Counted from the stretch's first letter, positions 42,706 through 55,072 are shown. The stretch is DNA of 64,000 bases from Saccharopolyspora galaxeae (GCF_016526145.1 NZ_JADDUE010000003.1:310001-374000); one strand, 5' to 3'. A program made the numbers and translations. Notes: generated from the sequence alone by a model not told the origin.

Positions 42706-42897
42706 TTACTCGCCGCCCTTCTGCACGTACGCCCGCACGAAGTCCTCGGCGTTCTCCTCCAGGACGTCGTCGATCTCGTCCAGGATGGCGTCGACGTCTT
42801 CGCCGAGCTTCTCGCGACGTTCCTGACCGGCGGCTTCCGGACCCGATTCCTCGTCGTCGTCCCCGCCGTCGGGCCGCTGGACCTTTTCCTGGGACAT
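42706..42897 (-). CDS. pup: prokaryotic ubiquitin-like protein Pup
   Basis: 63 aa from ATG at 42897; the open frame extends upstream but the Pup family starts here (MSQEKVQRPDGG). An acidic, mostly disordered protein whose central helix region (DAILDEIDDVLEENAEDFVRA) binds the Mpa coiled coil. The C-terminus is Gly-Gly-Glu, so the residue joined to substrate lysines is encoded directly as Glu, unlike mycobacterial Pup, which ends in Gln and must be deamidated. Confidence 0.97.
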   Translation of the reverse strand: MSQEKVQRPDGGDDDEESGPEAAGQERREKLGEDVDAILDEIDDVLEENAEDFVRAYVQKGGE

Positions 42898-43147
42898 CTC
42901 GCCTCCCGGTGATCGTCCTTGGATGTCCGTCCCTCCGGATGCCGGTACCGCCACCGGTGCCGGTGCCCGATTCGCCCCGGTTAACCCGATCAGCCTCGGA
43001 CGTGGTCGCCGGACAAGGACATCCTGACTGAACAGTACCCAGCAGAACCCCTGTTCGCCCACATCCGAAGGGGCGGCGTCGGATCTTTTCCCGGAGCGCG
43101 GAACCGATCCGGAGTCGTCGGTCCCGGGCTTTCCGGTGCCGGACCGT

Positions 43148-44644
43148 TCAGCCGCGGGTGAGCGAGTCGACGAGCTCCTCGGCGCTGGAGGCGGCCTCCA
43201 GCAGCTCGCCCACGTGCGAGCGGGTGCCGCGCAGCGGCTCCAGCGTCGGGATGCGCACCAGCGAGTCCCGGCCCAGGTCGAAGATGACCGAGTCCCAGGA
43301 CGCCGCCGCGACCGCCGCCGGGTAGCGCTCCAGGCAGCGGCCCCGGAAGTAGGCGCGGGTGTCCTCCGGCGGCTCGGTGACCGCCGCGCGGACCTCGTCC
43401 TCGGTGACGATCCGGCGCATCGAACCGCGCGCGACCAGCCGGTTGAACAGGCCCTTGCCCAGCCGCACGTCGGAGTACTGCAGGTCGATCATGTGCAGCT
43501 TCGGGGACGCCCAGCCGAGGTTGCCGCGTTCGCGGTAGTTCTCCAGCAGGCGCAGCTTGGCGGGCCAGTCCAGCCGATCGGCGCAGTCCATCGGGTCGCC
43601 GCCGAGCAGGTCCAGCACCTCTCCCCAGGTTTCGAGCACTTCGCGGCCGACCTGGTCGGGGTTGGCCTCCAGGTGCTGCGCGGCCCGCTCGTGGTAGGCG
43701 CGCTGCAGGTCCAGGCCGGTGAACCGGCGCCCGTCGGCGAGCTCGACCACTTGGCGCAACGACGGGTCGTGGCTGATCGCGTGCACCGCCTGCACCGGAT
43801 CGGCCAGCTTCAGGTCGTCGAAGCGCACCCCGGACTCGATCATGTCCAGCACCAGCGCGGTGCTGCCGACCTTCAGGTAGGTGGAGGTCTCGGCGAGGTT
43901 GGCGTCGCCGATGATGACGTGCAGCCTGCGGTACTTGTCGGCGTCGGCGTGCGGCTCGTCGCGGGTGTTGATGATGCCGCGCTTGAGCGTGGTCTCCAGC
44001 CCGACCTCGACCTCGATGTAGTCGGAGCGCTGGGACAGCTGGTAGCCGGGCTTCTCCCCCGCCTGACCGAGCCCGACCCTGCCGGAGCCGCACATCACCT
44101 GGCGCGACGCGAAGAACGGCGTCAGCCCGGCGATGACCGCGGTGAACGGGGTGCTCCGGGCCATCAGGTAGTTCTCGTGGGTGCCGTAGCTGGCGCCCTT
44201 GCCGTCCACGTTGTTCTTGTACAGCTGCATCTGCGCGGTGCCGGGCACGCTGGCCGCCTTGATCGCGGCCTCCTCCATGACCCGCTCACCGGCCTTGTCC
44301 CAGACCACCACGTCCCGCGGGTTGGTGACCTCGGGGGCGGAGTACTCGGGGTGCGCGTGGTCGACGTAGAGCCGGGCGCCGTTGGTGAGGATGACGTTGG
44401 CCGCGCCGAGGTCGTCGCTGTCCGAACCGTTGTTCTGCGACGCCTGCGCACCGAGGTCGAAACCACGGGCGTCCCGCAGGGGCGACTCCACTTCGTAATC
44501 CCACCGCGCCCGGCGGGCGCGCGGGATGTCCGCCGCGGCCGCGTAGGCGAGCACGATGTGGGTGGAGGTCAGCACCGGGTTGGCCGTCGCGTCGCCCGGC
44601 ACGACGATGCCGTACTCCACCTCTGTTCCCATGATCCGCCGCAT
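43148..44644 (-). CDS. dop: Pup deamidase/depupylase Dop
   Basis: 498 aa. [18 protein letters not shown] is the Dop N-terminus. The Dop-specific loop is present at about 43-80 ([27 protein letters not shown]), which separates it from PafA, and the [13 protein letters not shown] active-site block follows. It removes Pup from substrates. Because Pup here ends in Glu, its deamidase activity is not needed and depupylation would be its main role. Lies 250 bp upstream of pup on the same strand. Confidence 0.96.
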   Translation of the reverse strand: MRRIMGTEVEYGIVVPGDATANPVLTSTHIVLAYAAAADIPRARRARWDYEVESPLRDARGFDLGAQASQNNGSDSDDLGAANVILTNGARLYVDHAHPEYSAPEVTNPRDVVVWDKAGERVMEEAAIKAASVPGTAQMQLYKNNVDGKGASYGTHENYLMARSTPFTAVIAGLTPFFASRQVMCGSGRVGLGQAGEKPGYQLSQRSDYIEVEVGLETTLKRGIINTRDEPHADADKYRRLHVIIGDANLAETSTYLKVGSTALVLDMIESGVRFDDLKLADPVQAVHAISHDPSLRQVVELADGRRFTGLDLQRAYHERAAQHLEANPDQVGREVLETWGEVLDLLGGDPMDCADRLDWPAKLRLLENYRERGNLGWASPKLHMIDLQYSDVRLGKGLFNRLVARGSMRRIVTEDEVRAAVTEPPEDTRAYFRGRCLERYPAAVAAASWDSVIFDLGRDSLVRIPTLEPLRGTRSHVGELLEAASSAEELVDSLTRG

Positions 44645-44789
44645 ACCTGGAAGCCTACGGGTTCAACGGCGCTGAGCAGAGTTTCCGGCGATGTGCGTTC
44701 GGCCCCGTTACCGCGGTGGGTGGCACGCCGGTGTCTCGTGGGATTCACGTGCAGCTCTGGCACGGATGCGGTTCTGCGAGGATGGCGGC

Positions 44790-45311
44790 GTGGGAGCGCA
44801 GGACGAGCAGGTGGCGATCTACGAGCGCAGCGGCCGGGTCGCGGGTGCGGCGCCGCGCTGGCTGATGCGCCGCGACGGGCTTTGGCACGCGGCCTCGTCG
44901 GTCCTGGTGCTCTCACCCGACCGGGAATCGGTGTACGTGCACCGGCGCACCGACGACAAGGACGTGCACCCCGGGATGCACGACTGCTGCGCCGGGGGCG
45001 TCGTGGCGGCCGGCGAAGAGCCGGACAGCACCGCCCAGCGGGAGCTCGCCGAGGAACTCGGCATCCGGGACGCGCCGGTGCGGTTCCTGTTCCGGTCGGT
45101 GTTCGACCAGGGCACGGTCCGGTATCACGCGTTCCTGTACGAAGCGCGGTGGAGCGGGCCGATCGTGCACCAGCCCGAAGAGGTCGCCGACGGCTGGTGG
45201 ATGCGCATCGCGGAACTGCGCGCCCGGCTCGCCGACCCGGCGTGGCCGTTCGTGCCGGACGGGCGCCAGTTCGTCGAGGAATGGCTGAGCTGGCGGCAGG
45301 ACCACGACTAG
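44790..45311 (+). CDS. Nudix hydrolase
   Basis: 173 aa from GTG at 44790 (GAGGA about 8 bases before; upstream ATG at 44766 is possible). A complete Nudix box G-x5-E-x7-REUxEExGU is read in GGVVAAGEEPDSTAQREL followed by AEELGI. The surrounding sequence (VYVHRRTDDKDVHPGMHDCCAGG) resembles the YfcD/isopentenyl-isomerase-like Nudix group. The substrate is probably a nucleoside diphosphate derivative; not determinable here. Divergent from dop. Confidence 0.87.
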   Translation: MGAQDEQVAIYERSGRVAGAAPRWLMRRDGLWHAASSVLVLSPDRESVYVHRRTDDKDVHPGMHDCCAGGVVAAGEEPDSTAQRELAEELGIRDAPVRFLFRSVFDQGTVRYHAFLYEARWSGPIVHQPEEVADGWWMRIAELRARLADPAWPFVPDGRQFVEEWLSWRQDHD

Positions 45312-45455
45312 CAGCGCGTCACATGGGCACGCCGTCGCGACCGGGACCGAACGGCACGCTCGGCGTGCGGAAACCCGCTGCCGCTGGACGGCGACGAGGT
45401 CCGGCCTGCCCAGCTGGTCGCGGCCGCTCGCGCCGCGCGACCCGCTGAAGGCTCC

Positions 45456-46394
45456 CTAGTGCCACGGCAGCGCCGAACGCTCACCCCAGTAGGTCGGCGC
45501 GTCCCGCGCCACCGAAGCGAGTTCCTGCAGCTCGTCGTCGGTGAGCTCCACCGAGCACGCCGCCAGGTTCGACCGCAGCTGCTCCGGCCCCGCCGGGCCG
45601 ACGAGCACGACGTCCGCCCACGGCTGCGCCAGCACGTGCGCCAGCGCGACCGCGTCCGGCCCCACGCCGCGCCGTTCGGCGATGCGCGCGACCTGCTCCG
45701 GCGGATTCACCGCGAGCCGCCCGTTGGCCAGCGACTCCTTCACCAGCACCTGCCAGCCGCCGTCGTGCGCCGCGCGCAGCGCCCGTCCCGCCGAAGGTTC
45801 CAGCGAGTTCCACGTCGACTGCACCGCGCCGAACAGCTGCTGCCCGCCCGCTTCGAGCTCCCACGCGCGTTCGATCGTCTCGGCCTGCGCCGCACCGCTG
45901 GTGGAGATGCCCAGTCGCACGCCGGAATCGCGCAGCTTCGCCAGCTCCTGCTGCAACGCGGCGTCCTCGAACAGCGGGCTGTCCGTGGTCAGCGAATGCA
46001 CCTGGTAGAGGTCGACGCGGTCGGTGAGCAGCTCGCGGGTCTGCGCCCACTGCTCCCGCAGGCGCTCCACCGAGTGCTCCTTGACCTCGTGCACCTCGGT
46101 CTCGATGCGCCACTCCGCGACGTAGGCGTAGCCCCACTTGCTGGAGACGGTGACGTCCTCGTGGCCGCGTTCACCCAGCCAAGCCGCCAGGAACTCCTCG
46201 GCGCTGCCGTAGGAACGAGCCGCGTCCACCCAGCGCACCCCGGCCGCGTAAGCCGCGTCCAGGACGACCGCGGTGTGCTCGCGCATCGCTGCGGCGGTGC
46301 GGTGCTCGGGCAGCGCGTCGGTGCGGCCGACGTTGATGTAAGCGGGGCGGCCCAGCGCGGCCAAGCCCAGACCGATCCGGCGCGTGGAGATCAT
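45456..46394 (-). CDS. aldo/keto reductase
   Basis: 312 aa. TIM-barrel AKR pattern: GLGLAALGRPAYINVG, VRWVDAARSYGSAEEFLAAWL with the catalytic Asp and Tyr, VTVSSKWGYAY with the catalytic Lys, DLYQVHSL with the catalytic His, and WADVVLVGPAGPEQLRSNL near the NADP-binding region. A cytosolic NADPH-dependent carbonyl reductase of unknown substrate. It follows mpa on the same strand but is separated from it by a hairpin. Confidence 0.9.
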   Translation of the reverse strand: MISTRRIGLGLAALGRPAYINVGRTDALPEHRTAAAMREHTAVVLDAAYAAGVRWVDAARSYGSAEEFLAAWLGERGHEDVTVSSKWGYAYVAEWRIETEVHEVKEHSVERLREQWAQTRELLTDRVDLYQVHSLTTDSPLFEDAALQQELAKLRDSGVRLGISTSGAAQAETIERAWELEAGGQQLFGAVQSTWNSLEPSAGRALRAAHDGGWQVLVKESLANGRLAVNPPEQVARIAERRGVGPDAVALAHVLAQPWADVVLVGPAGPEQLRSNLAACSVELTDDELQELASVARDAPTYWGERSALPWH

Positions 46395-46530
46395 GCTGCG
46401 AACCTAACCGCCCGCCGCCGGGATCGACACCCGGACCCCGCACACACCCGTGGCGGGCACCGGAGTCCGGCACCCGCCACGGGAACCACTCGGTTCCGTC
46501 CTTGCCGGAACCCGCTGTCTTTCTTTTAGT

Positions 46531-46547
46531 CAGCGGCGAAGCCGCTG
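46531..46547 (-). terminator. hairpin after mpa, candidate terminator
   Basis: CAGCGGC and GCCGCTG form a perfect 7-bp stem; on the minus strand the 3-nt loop is TTC. It starts 44 bases after the mpa stop. The following minus-strand sequence is A-rich, not T-rich, so it is a weak terminator candidate. Confidence 0.4.
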
Positions 46548-46590
46548 AGCAGTAACCACCAAAGCAGCCAGAACAAGTCCGAAACAGTTC

Positions 46591-48390
46591 CTACAGGTAT
46601 TGGCCGGTGTTGGTGGCCGTGTCGATCGCCCTGCCGGAGTCCTGGTTCTTGCCGCTGACCAGGGTCCGGATGTAGACGATGCGCTCGCCCTTCTTGCCCG
46701 AGATCCGCGCCCAGTCGTCCGGGTTGGTGGTGTTGGGCAGGTCCTCGTTCTCGGCGAACTCGTCGACGATCGCGTCCTGCAGGTGCTGGACCCGCAGGCC
46801 CGGCTGCCCGGTGTCGAGCACCGACTTGATCGCGGACTTCTTCGCCCGGTCCACGATGTTCTGGATCATCGCCCCGGAGTTGAAGTCCTTGAAGTACAGG
46901 ACCTCCTTGTCCCCGTTGGCGTAGGTGACCTCCAGGAACCGGTTCTCGTCGGTCTCGGCGTACATCCGCTCGACGGTGGTCTGGATCATCGCGTCCACGC
47001 AGGTGTCCTGATCGCCGCCGAACTCGCGCAGGTCCTCCTCGTGGATCGGGAGTTCCTTGGTCAGGTACTTGGAGAAGATGTCCTTGGCCGACTCGGCGTC
47101 CGGCCGCTCGATCTTGATCTTCACGTCGAGCCTGCCCGGCCGCAGGATCGCCGGGTCGATCATGTCCTCGCGGTTGGAGGCGCCGATGACGATGACGTTC
47201 TCCAAGCCCTCGACACCGTCGATCTCGGACAGCAGCTGCGGCACGATCGTGGTCTCCACGTCGGAGGAGACGCCGCTGCCGCGGGTGCGGAAGATCGAGT
47301 CCATCTCGTCGAAGAACACGATCACCGGGGTGCCCTCGGAAGCCTTCTCCCTGGCCCGCTGGAAGATCAGCCGGATGTGCCGCTCGGTCTCGCCCACGAA
47401 CTTGTTCAGCAGCTCGGGGCCCTTGATGTTCAGGAAGTACGACTTCGCCTGGCCGTCGTCGTCCCCGCGGGCCGCGGCGACCTTCTTGGCCAGGGAATTC
47501 GCCACCGCCTTGGCGATCAGCGTCTTCCCGCAGCCGGGCGGGCCGTACAGCAGCACGCCCTTCGGCGGCTGCAGCTGGTATTTCACGTAGAGCTCGGAGT
47601 GCAGGAACGGCAGCTCCACGGCGTCCCGGATCTGCTCGATCTGGTTGCCGAGGCCGCCGATGTCGAGGTAGCCGACGTCCGGCACCTCCTCCAGCGTGAG
47701 GTCCTCGACCTCCGCCTTCGGCACGGTGTCGTAGGCGTAGCCCGCCTTGCTGTCGACCAGCACCGAGTCGCCGGAGCGCAGCCCCAGGTCGAACAGCGGT
47801 TCGGTCAGCCACACCACGCGTTCCTCGTCGGTGTGGCCCTGCACCAGCGCACGCGGCAGGCCGGAGCCGTCGCCGCCGCTGGAGGGCAGCACCTCGCGGA
47901 AGGTGCACACTTCACCGATCTGCTCGAAGGCACCTTCCTCCACCACGGTCAGCGCCTCGTTGAGCCGGACCGATTGGCCCAGTTTCAGTTGTTCGACGTC
48001 CACGTTCGGCGACACCGCCACGCGCATCTTGCGACCGGAGGTGAACACGTCGACCGTGCCGTCTTCGAAGCGGGTCATGAAGGTCCCGTAGCCGCTCGGT
48101 GGCTGCGCCAGCCGGTCGACCTCCTCGCGCAGGGCCGTGAGCTGGCCGCGCGCTTCCTTCAGGGTCTCGGTGAGTTTGGCGTTCCGTTCGGTGAGCTGGC
48201 TCACCCGCTCGGATGCCTCGGCCAGCCGCTTTTCCAGCAACCGGGCCTGTTGGGGGGATTCGTTGAGCTTTCGGCGCAGCAATGCCACTTCGTCTTCGAG
48301 CAGACGGACCTGGCTTCGCAGCTCGGTCTGGTCACCGGGCTGCTGCTCGCCGCCCTCCTCAGGCTGGCTGCCGGGACGGTCGTGCTGCAT
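46591..48390 (-). CDS. mpa: proteasome-activating AAA ATPase Mpa/ARC
   Basis: 599 aa from ATG at 48390 (GGAGGAGG about 9 bases upstream); earlier in-frame codons lack a signal. Coiled coil at about 20-85 ([33 protein letters not shown]), tandem OB domains, then AAA+ with Walker [12 protein letters not shown], Walker [17 protein letters not shown] and arginine finger region [12 protein letters not shown]. The C-terminus GQYL is the proteasome-docking motif. It captures pupylated proteins through its coiled coil and threads them into the proteasome. Confidence 0.97.
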   Translation of the reverse strand: MQHDRPGSQPEEGGEQQPGDQTELRSQVRLLEDEVALLRRKLNESPQQARLLEKRLAEASERVSQLTERNAKLTETLKEARGQLTALREEVDRLAQPPSGYGTFMTRFEDGTVDVFTSGRKMRVAVSPNVDVEQLKLGQSVRLNEALTVVEEGAFEQIGEVCTFREVLPSSGGDGSGLPRALVQGHTDEERVVWLTEPLFDLGLRSGDSVLVDSKAGYAYDTVPKAEVEDLTLEEVPDVGYLDIGGLGNQIEQIRDAVELPFLHSELYVKYQLQPPKGVLLYGPPGCGKTLIAKAVANSLAKKVAAARGDDDGQAKSYFLNIKGPELLNKFVGETERHIRLIFQRAREKASEGTPVIVFFDEMDSIFRTRGSGVSSDVETTIVPQLLSEIDGVEGLENVIVIGASNREDMIDPAILRPGRLDVKIKIERPDAESAKDIFSKYLTKELPIHEEDLREFGGDQDTCVDAMIQTTVERMYAETDENRFLEVTYANGDKEVLYFKDFNSGAMIQNIVDRAKKSAIKSVLDTGQPGLRVQHLQDAIVDEFAENEDLPNTTNPDDWARISGKKGERIVYIRTLVSGKNQDSGRAIDTATNTGQYL

Positions 48391-48954
48391 GTCGGCACCC
48401 TCCTCCCGTGCTCGTACCACCACGGTACCGGCGATCACCGACGACGGCGGCGTCGTGATTGCCCGCCGGATCCGCCAGCGTGCCACAAAAATCGGCGAAT
48501 ACCCATGACTTCGCAGCGGCCACCGAGCACGCCCGGGCGCGGCGGGCGCGGCGGCCGACCACGGTGTGCTCACGATCATGGTCCGTTCGGTGCGGGTGCC
48601 GCTGTGCGGTCCCGGCCGGACTCGGCGCCGAACCCACGAGTTTTCCGCTCCGCCACGGCATTTCGGACGGGATGGCGGCATCCGGGTGTCCGGGAGCCGA
48701 CAACCGGGTGTCGTTGGAGTGCCGACGCGCACGGGCGTGTCGGCGAATCGTCACAGCTCCCACCATTTGGAACACAGCGCTGCTGCGACCGGCCCAAACC
48801 TCGGTCCACGAGATCCTCGTGTAGGACATCTCACGCCCAGCGGGTTGATCGGCTCCGCTCTTGGGCGCCTCCCCGCTCTGGTCTACTTGCCTAGCCGCAC
48901 ACCGGGCGCACCGCACCGGACGCCGTTGTGCCCGGACGACCCCTGGGGGTGGAC
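48391..48954. other. gene-free stretch between mpa and a divergent membrane protein
   Basis: 564 bp. Frames of 110-130 codons exist on the plus strand (e.g. from 48459 and 48566) but they are Arg/Ala/Cys-rich translations with no domain or ribosome-binding site. The stretch should carry the promoters of mpa and of the divergent gene. No clear RNA structure noted. Confidence 0.55.
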
Positions 48955-49647
48955 ATGACCTATCCGCCGCAGCAGCCCGACCCGGGCGGGTGGGGCCGGC
49001 GAGCCGCTGAGGACGCGGACGAAGATGCGCCGGAATCGCAGCAGCAGCCCGCCTTCTACGGCAACCAGCACGCCGGGTTGCCGAAGGGGCCGATCACCGG
49101 AAACCCCGCGCAGCCGGGACAGCAGCCGTTCCCGCCGCCGCAACACGCGCAGTTCGGCGGTCCGCAACCGTCGTTCCCGCCCGCACCGGACTGGGAGAAC
49201 TTCGGCGCGCAGGACCGCGAACCGTTCCCGGACATCGAGGCGGAGCCGCGCGGGCGCCGCCGGCTGCCGTGGGTGCTCGGCGGCGCCGGGGTGCTGGTCG
49301 TGGCGGCGGCGGTGGTCGGCGGGCTGCTCCTGTTCGGCGGCGACGATCCCGGCGAACCCCGGCCGGTCGCCCAGGACATGGTCGACAAGGTCAACGCGGG
49401 CGACTTCGGCGCGCTCGGCTCCTCGTTGTGCGAGTCCAACCGGGCCGAACTCGACCAGCAGCTCGGGCAGCTCTCGCAGGGCCGGTTCGAGCTGCGGCTC
49501 GGCCCCGTCACCGCGCAGGGGCGGCAGGCCCGCGCCGAACTGACCGGGACCTACGAGCTGGACGGGGCGCGGATACCGGTGGCCCAGGCGCTGCTGCTGG
49601 AGGTCGAGGACGGCCGGTGGAAGGTGTGCAGGCTCGGGGCTCGATGA
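48955..49647 (+). CDS. single-pass membrane protein with Pro/Gln-rich N-terminus and DUF4878-like outer domain
   Basis: 230 aa from ATG at 48955 (GGGGGTGG 4 bases upstream). The cytoplasmic N-terminal about 100 residues are Pro/Gln-rich and disordered (PPQQPDPGGWGRR). One membrane helix follows (LPWVLGGAGVLVVAAAVVGGLLLFGG), then an extracytoplasmic alpha/beta domain of about 100 residues (VAQDMVDKVNAGDFGALGSSLC ... GRWKVCRL) with two Cys that may pair. It resembles the actinobacterial DUF4878/lumazine-binding-like secreted modules. Function unknown. Confidence 0.75.
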   Translation: MTYPPQQPDPGGWGRRAAEDADEDAPESQQQPAFYGNQHAGLPKGPITGNPAQPGQQPFPPPQHAQFGGPQPSFPPAPDWENFGAQDREPFPDIEAEPRGRRRLPWVLGGAGVLVVAAAVVGGLLLFGGDDPGEPRPVAQDMVDKVNAGDFGALGSSLCESNRAELDQQLGQLSQGRFELRLGPVTAQGRQARAELTGTYELDGARIPVAQALLLEVEDGRWKVCRLGAR

Positions 49648-49671
49648 GCCGGGTCGTGATCGTGCGCGGCG

Positions 49672-51837
<2,166 letters not shown>

Positions 51838-51842
51838 CTATC

Positions 51843-52877
51843 GTGCGGACCATGTCGGAACCGGCCCGGACCAGCACAGCTACGCAGGACAGCACGCAGC
51901 GGGACGGTGCTCGCCCGGATGATCCGTGCGCGGGCGGTCCTCCCTCGGGCGGCCCTTCGTCGAGCGATGCTGCCGCGGATCACCGCTCGCCGGACGTCGA
52001 GAACTCCGGCACGCCGGGGGCGGCCCAGCGGACGTCCTCCGGAAGGCGGCGCCCCGCGCTCTCGCCCTCGCGAGCGGGCGATTTCAAGCAGTGCCCCCTG
52101 CTCTACCGCTTCCGCGTGGTCGACAAGCTGCCGGAGCAGCCGACGCGGGCCCAGGTCCGCGGCACGGTCGTGCACTCCACCCTGGAGCGGATGTTCGCGC
52201 TGCCGACGGCCGAACGCGACGCCGAGCACGCCCGCGACCTGCTCGAACCGGCATGGGAGGAGTTGCTGGCCGAGCAGCCCGAGCTCGGTGCGCTGTTCAC
52301 CGACGACCCGGAGCTGACGAAGTGGCTCGGCTCGGCGCGCAAGCTGGTGGACTCCTACTTCGAGCTGGAGGACCCGCGCAGGCTGGAGCCGGAGGCGTGC
52401 GAGCTGCGAGTGGAGACCGAGCTGGACTCCGGGCTGCTGCTGCGCGGCTTCATCGACCGCGTCGACGTGGCTCCGACCGGCGAGATCCGGCTGGTCGACT
52501 ACAAGACCGGTGCGGCCCCGCGGGAGATCGGCGAGGCCAAGGCCATGTTCCAGATGAAGTTCTACGCGCTGGTGCTGTGGCGCACTCGCGGCGAGATCCC
52601 GCGCCAACTGCTGCTGATGTACCTGGCGGACAAGCAGTCGCTGGCCTACACCCCCGACGAGGCTGAGCTGCGCAGGTTCGAGCGCACGCTGGAGGCGATC
52701 TGGCAGGCGATCCTGCGGGCCGGGCGCACCGGGGACTTCCGGCCGAGCCCCAGCAAGCTGTGCGACTACTGCGACCACAAGGCGCTGTGCCCGTCGTTCG
52801 GCGGCACCCCGCCGCCGTACCCGGGCTGGCCGGAACCGGATCCTGGGCAGGAGACCGCGCTGGACCGCGCCGACTGA
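51843..52877 (+). CDS. RecB-family PD-(D/E)XK nuclease with Fe-S cluster cysteines
   Basis: 344 aa; GTG at 51843 is followed by ATG at 51852, either possible. A disordered N-terminus (to about 70), then LSPSRAGDFKQCPLLYRFR, RGTVVHSTLERMF, and the nuclease core GFIDRVDVAPTGEIRLVDYKTG (the Asp and Asp-x-Lys catalytic residues). Cysteines in FKQC and LCDYCDHKALC match the four-Cys iron-sulfur clamp of AddB/Cas4/RecB-like nucleases. Homologous to the gene next to trmI in mycobacteria (Rv2119). It lacks a helicase domain, so it is a standalone exonuclease-type protein. Confidence 0.92.
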   Translation: MRTMSEPARTSTATQDSTQRDGARPDDPCAGGPPSGGPSSSDAAADHRSPDVENSGTPGAAQRTSSGRRRPALSPSRAGDFKQCPLLYRFRVVDKLPEQPTRAQVRGTVVHSTLERMFALPTAERDAEHARDLLEPAWEELLAEQPELGALFTDDPELTKWLGSARKLVDSYFELEDPRRLEPEACELRVETELDSGLLLRGFIDRVDVAPTGEIRLVDYKTGAAPREIGEAKAMFQMKFYALVLWRTRGEIPRQLLLMYLADKQSLAYTPDEAELRRFERTLEAIWQAILRAGRTGDFRPSPSKLCDYCDHKALCPSFGGTPPPYPGWPEPDPGQETALDRAD

Positions 52878-52927
52878 TCTCTCCGCGGTCGGCGAACGCG
52901 GCCGAGTGCGGCGAGCTCCCAGCAAGC

Positions 52928-52960
52928 GGCCCGGCAGCGGGGCGGTTCCGCTACCGGGCC
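52928..52960. terminator. bidirectional terminator-like hairpin between convergent genes
   Basis: GGCCCGG/CCGGGCC (7 bp) and AGCGG/CCGCT (5 bp), separated by one C-A mismatch, form a 13-position stem around a 7-nt loop. It lies 51 bp after the recB-like gene and about 110 bp after the minus-strand VOC gene; TCTTTTC follows on the plus strand some 16 bases later. Confidence 0.55.
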
Positions 52961-53068
52961 GAACGTGCCCGCTCGTCTTTTCAACTGTCCTGGGATTGTT
53001 CGGCTCCGGACGCCGGTCCGGTTCCGCCGGCCGAGCAAAACGAGCTCAACGGACGAGCACTTGCGAGC

Positions 53069-53917
53069 TCAGTCGTCGTACGGGTCGAAGTTGGCGGCGC
53101 TGTCGAACCAGTCGGTGGCCTGCGTGCCGTCCACCACCGCGAACCGCGCGCCCGTCGGGTCCCGCAGCACCGCGACCCGCCCGATGCTGGAACCGTACGG
53201 GTCGACGCGGATGCGCCCGCCGAGGCCGACCGCCCGGTGCACCAGCTCGTCGACGCCCTCTTCCGCGTCCGCGCCCAGGTACACCAGCCAGTGCGGCCGG
53301 GTGCTGGGCGTGAGGTAGTCGCGGATCATGCTGACCCGCGCCAGCACCGACTCGTCGGCCAGGTACCACACGGAGTAGTTGGAGCGGTTCTCCGCGCCGA
53401 ACTGCTCGGCGGTGTAGCCGAACATCGACTGGAAGAACGTGTCCGCGGCCTGCGCCTTGATGGTGACCAGTTCGGCCCACATCAGCGTGCCCGGCAGCCC
53501 GACGTCGAACTGCCAGGACTCCGCCGGGGTCAGCAGCCCGAACTCGGCATCGGCGGGGCCGAGCAGCACCGCCTTCGAGCCGATGCCCGGCACGTGCGTG
53601 ATCGGCACGGCGAGCTCGGCGCCGTGCCGTTCGGCTTCTTCGGTACTGGCGTGCACGTCCTGCACGGCGAGGAACAGCCGCCACACCGAATGGTCCGCGG
53701 CGGACCGCCGGATGCTGGCCACCGGGAAGCCTTCCCGGGAGGCGATGATGTGCTCGCCTCGCTGCCCCTCGTCGTGCACCGTGTAATCCCAGCCGAACAG
53801 CCCGGCGTAGAACTCGCACGCCTGGTCCACATCGGTGGTCGCCAGCTCGATCCAGCACGGCATTCCTGCGAGCAGCTCCCACCGCGGAGCCGCCGATCCC
53901 GGCTGCACGACGGACAT
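53069..53917 (-). CDS. VOC-family protein with two glyoxalase modules
   Basis: 282 aa from ATG at 53917 (GGGGGTGA 4-5 bases upstream; GTG at 53926 also possible). Two tandem VOC modules: PCWIELATTDVDQACEFYAGLFGWDY (about 20-135) and TLMWAELVTIKAQAADTFFQSMFGY (about 145-270), joined by a Pro-rich turn. This is the 27-kDa antigen/CFP32 or hydroxylase-like two-module layout of actinobacteria. No metal triad is obvious in both halves, so it may bind rather than convert a ligand. Confidence 0.85.
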   Translation of the reverse strand: MSVVQPGSAAPRWELLAGMPCWIELATTDVDQACEFYAGLFGWDYTVHDEGQRGEHIIASREGFPVASIRRSAADHSVWRLFLAVQDVHASTEEAERHGAELAVPITHVPGIGSKAVLLGPADAEFGLLTPAESWQFDVGLPGTLMWAELVTIKAQAADTFFQSMFGYTAEQFGAENRSNYSVWYLADESVLARVSMIRDYLTPSTRPHWLVYLGADAEEGVDELVHRAVGLGGRIRVDPYGSSIGRVAVLRDPTGARFAVVDGTQATDWFDSAANFDPYDD

Positions 53918-54054
53918 TTCGCTCACCCCCGACTCTCTTCCCCCGGCTCCATGATCGTCTGAGCCCATTATGGCGCAGTGATCGCCGCGGGCGGGCCGAC
54001 ACGACGCGATCGGATCAACGCGATGCGCGGAAACGGCCTACCGGGCTGAGGAAC

Positions 54055-54318
54055 TCACAGGTACCGGTAGACGTCCTGCGGGGTCAGGCCGCGGGCGAGC
54101 ATCACGACCTGCAGCCGGTACAGCAGCTGGGAGATCTCCTCGGCGAGGGCCGCATCGGACTCGTGCTCGGCCGCGAGCCACACCTCACCGGCTTCCTCGA
54201 TGACCTTCTTGCCCTGCGCGTGCACCCCGGCGTCCAGCGCGGCCACGGTCGCCGAGCCGTCCGGGCGGTTGCTTGCGCGGTCCTGGAGCTCGCTGAACAG
54301 CTCGTCGAAGGTCTTCAC
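54055..54318 (-). CDS. hisE: phosphoribosyl-ATP pyrophosphohydrolase
   Basis: 87 aa from GTG at 54318 (GAGGA about 10 bases upstream); an upstream ATG at 54336 lacks a ribosome-binding site. [14 protein letters not shown], then [19 protein letters not shown] with the metal-binding E-x2-E and E-x3-D pattern, and [19 protein letters not shown]: a complete HisE. It hydrolyses phosphoribosyl-ATP in the second step of histidine synthesis. hisG, its usual neighbour, is not in the window next to it; a HAD phosphatase lies immediately upstream. Confidence 0.95.
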   Translation of the reverse strand: MKTFDELFSELQDRASNRPDGSATVAALDAGVHAQGKKVIEEAGEVWLAAEHESDAALAEEISQLLYRLQVVMLARGLTPQDVYRYL

Positions 54319-54397
54319 GAGCGCTGATCCTCGCATTCGGCGGGCGGGCGGACCACAGCCACCTCACCACCGGGCAGCCCGCAGCACCCGGCAGCCC

Positions 54398-55072
54398 TCA
54401 CGCGCCGGGCAGCAGCGCACCCAGCGTGCGCACGTCGAGCCCTTCGAGGCTTTCGCGCACCACGCGCCGCTCCCCCGGTTCCAGCGGCACCTCGCACGGC
54501 ACCGCCAGCACCGTGCACCCGGCGGCGACGGCCGCGGCCACACCGGTCGGCGAGTCCTCCACCGCGACGCACCGGGCGGGGTCCACGCCGAGCAGCCGGG
54601 CCGCCCGCAGGTAGGGCTCCGGGTCCGGCTTGTTGCGCCCGCCCACCTCGTCGCCGCAGACGGTGACCTCGAAGGAGTCCCTGCCGAGGGTGTCCAGCCC
54701 GATCTCGGCCAGCGAGCGGATCGTGGAGGTCACCAGCGCGGTCGGCACGCCGAGCGCGCGCACGCCCGCCAGCGCCTCCTGCGCACCCGGCCGCCACGGC
54801 AGACCGCCGCGGAACAGTTCGGCGCTGCGGGCTTCGACCCAGTCGGCGGCCGCGGCCACCTCGGCCTCGGTGGTGCTCAGGCCGAGGGCTTCCAGCAGGA
54901 TCCGCATGCTGGTGCTCATGTTGGAGCCGACCATGGTCTCCCGGGTGGCCAGGCTGAGCTCGCCGCCGCGGTAGGTCGCGTAGTCGCCCAGCGCGATGCT
55001 CCACAGCTTTTCGGAGTCGACCAGGGTGCCGTCCATGTCGAACAGGACGGCGGCGGGGGCGGTATCAGTCAT
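54398..55072 (-). CDS. HAD-family phosphatase
   Basis: 224 aa from ATG at 55072. HAD motif I FDMDGTLVDSE, motif II LVTSTIRS, motif III GGRNKPDPEPY with Lys, and motif IV VEDSPTGVAAA are all present, with a helical cap between I and II: the beta-phosphoglucomutase/phosphatase subclass. Substrate unknown. Same strand as hisE with a 79-bp gap; this pairing resembles the arrangement in mycobacteria. Divergent from the PAC2 gene. Confidence 0.92.
   Translation of the reverse strand: MTDTAPAAVLFDMDGTLVDSEKLWSIALGDYATYRGGELSLATRETMVGSNMSTSMRILLEALGLSTTEAEVAAAADWVEARSAELFRGGLPWRPGAQEALAGVRALGVPTALVTSTIRSLAEIGLDTLGRDSFEVTVCGDEVGGRNKPDPEPYLRAARLLGVDPARCVAVEDSPTGVAAAVAAGCTVLAVPCEVPLEPGERRVVRESLEGLDVRTLGALLPGA

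Noticed and set aside
48459-48958. Small plus-strand ORFs upstream of the DUF4878-like gene
   Set aside because: No ribosome-binding site, no family resemblance, and Arg/Cys-rich composition typical of spurious high-GC frames.
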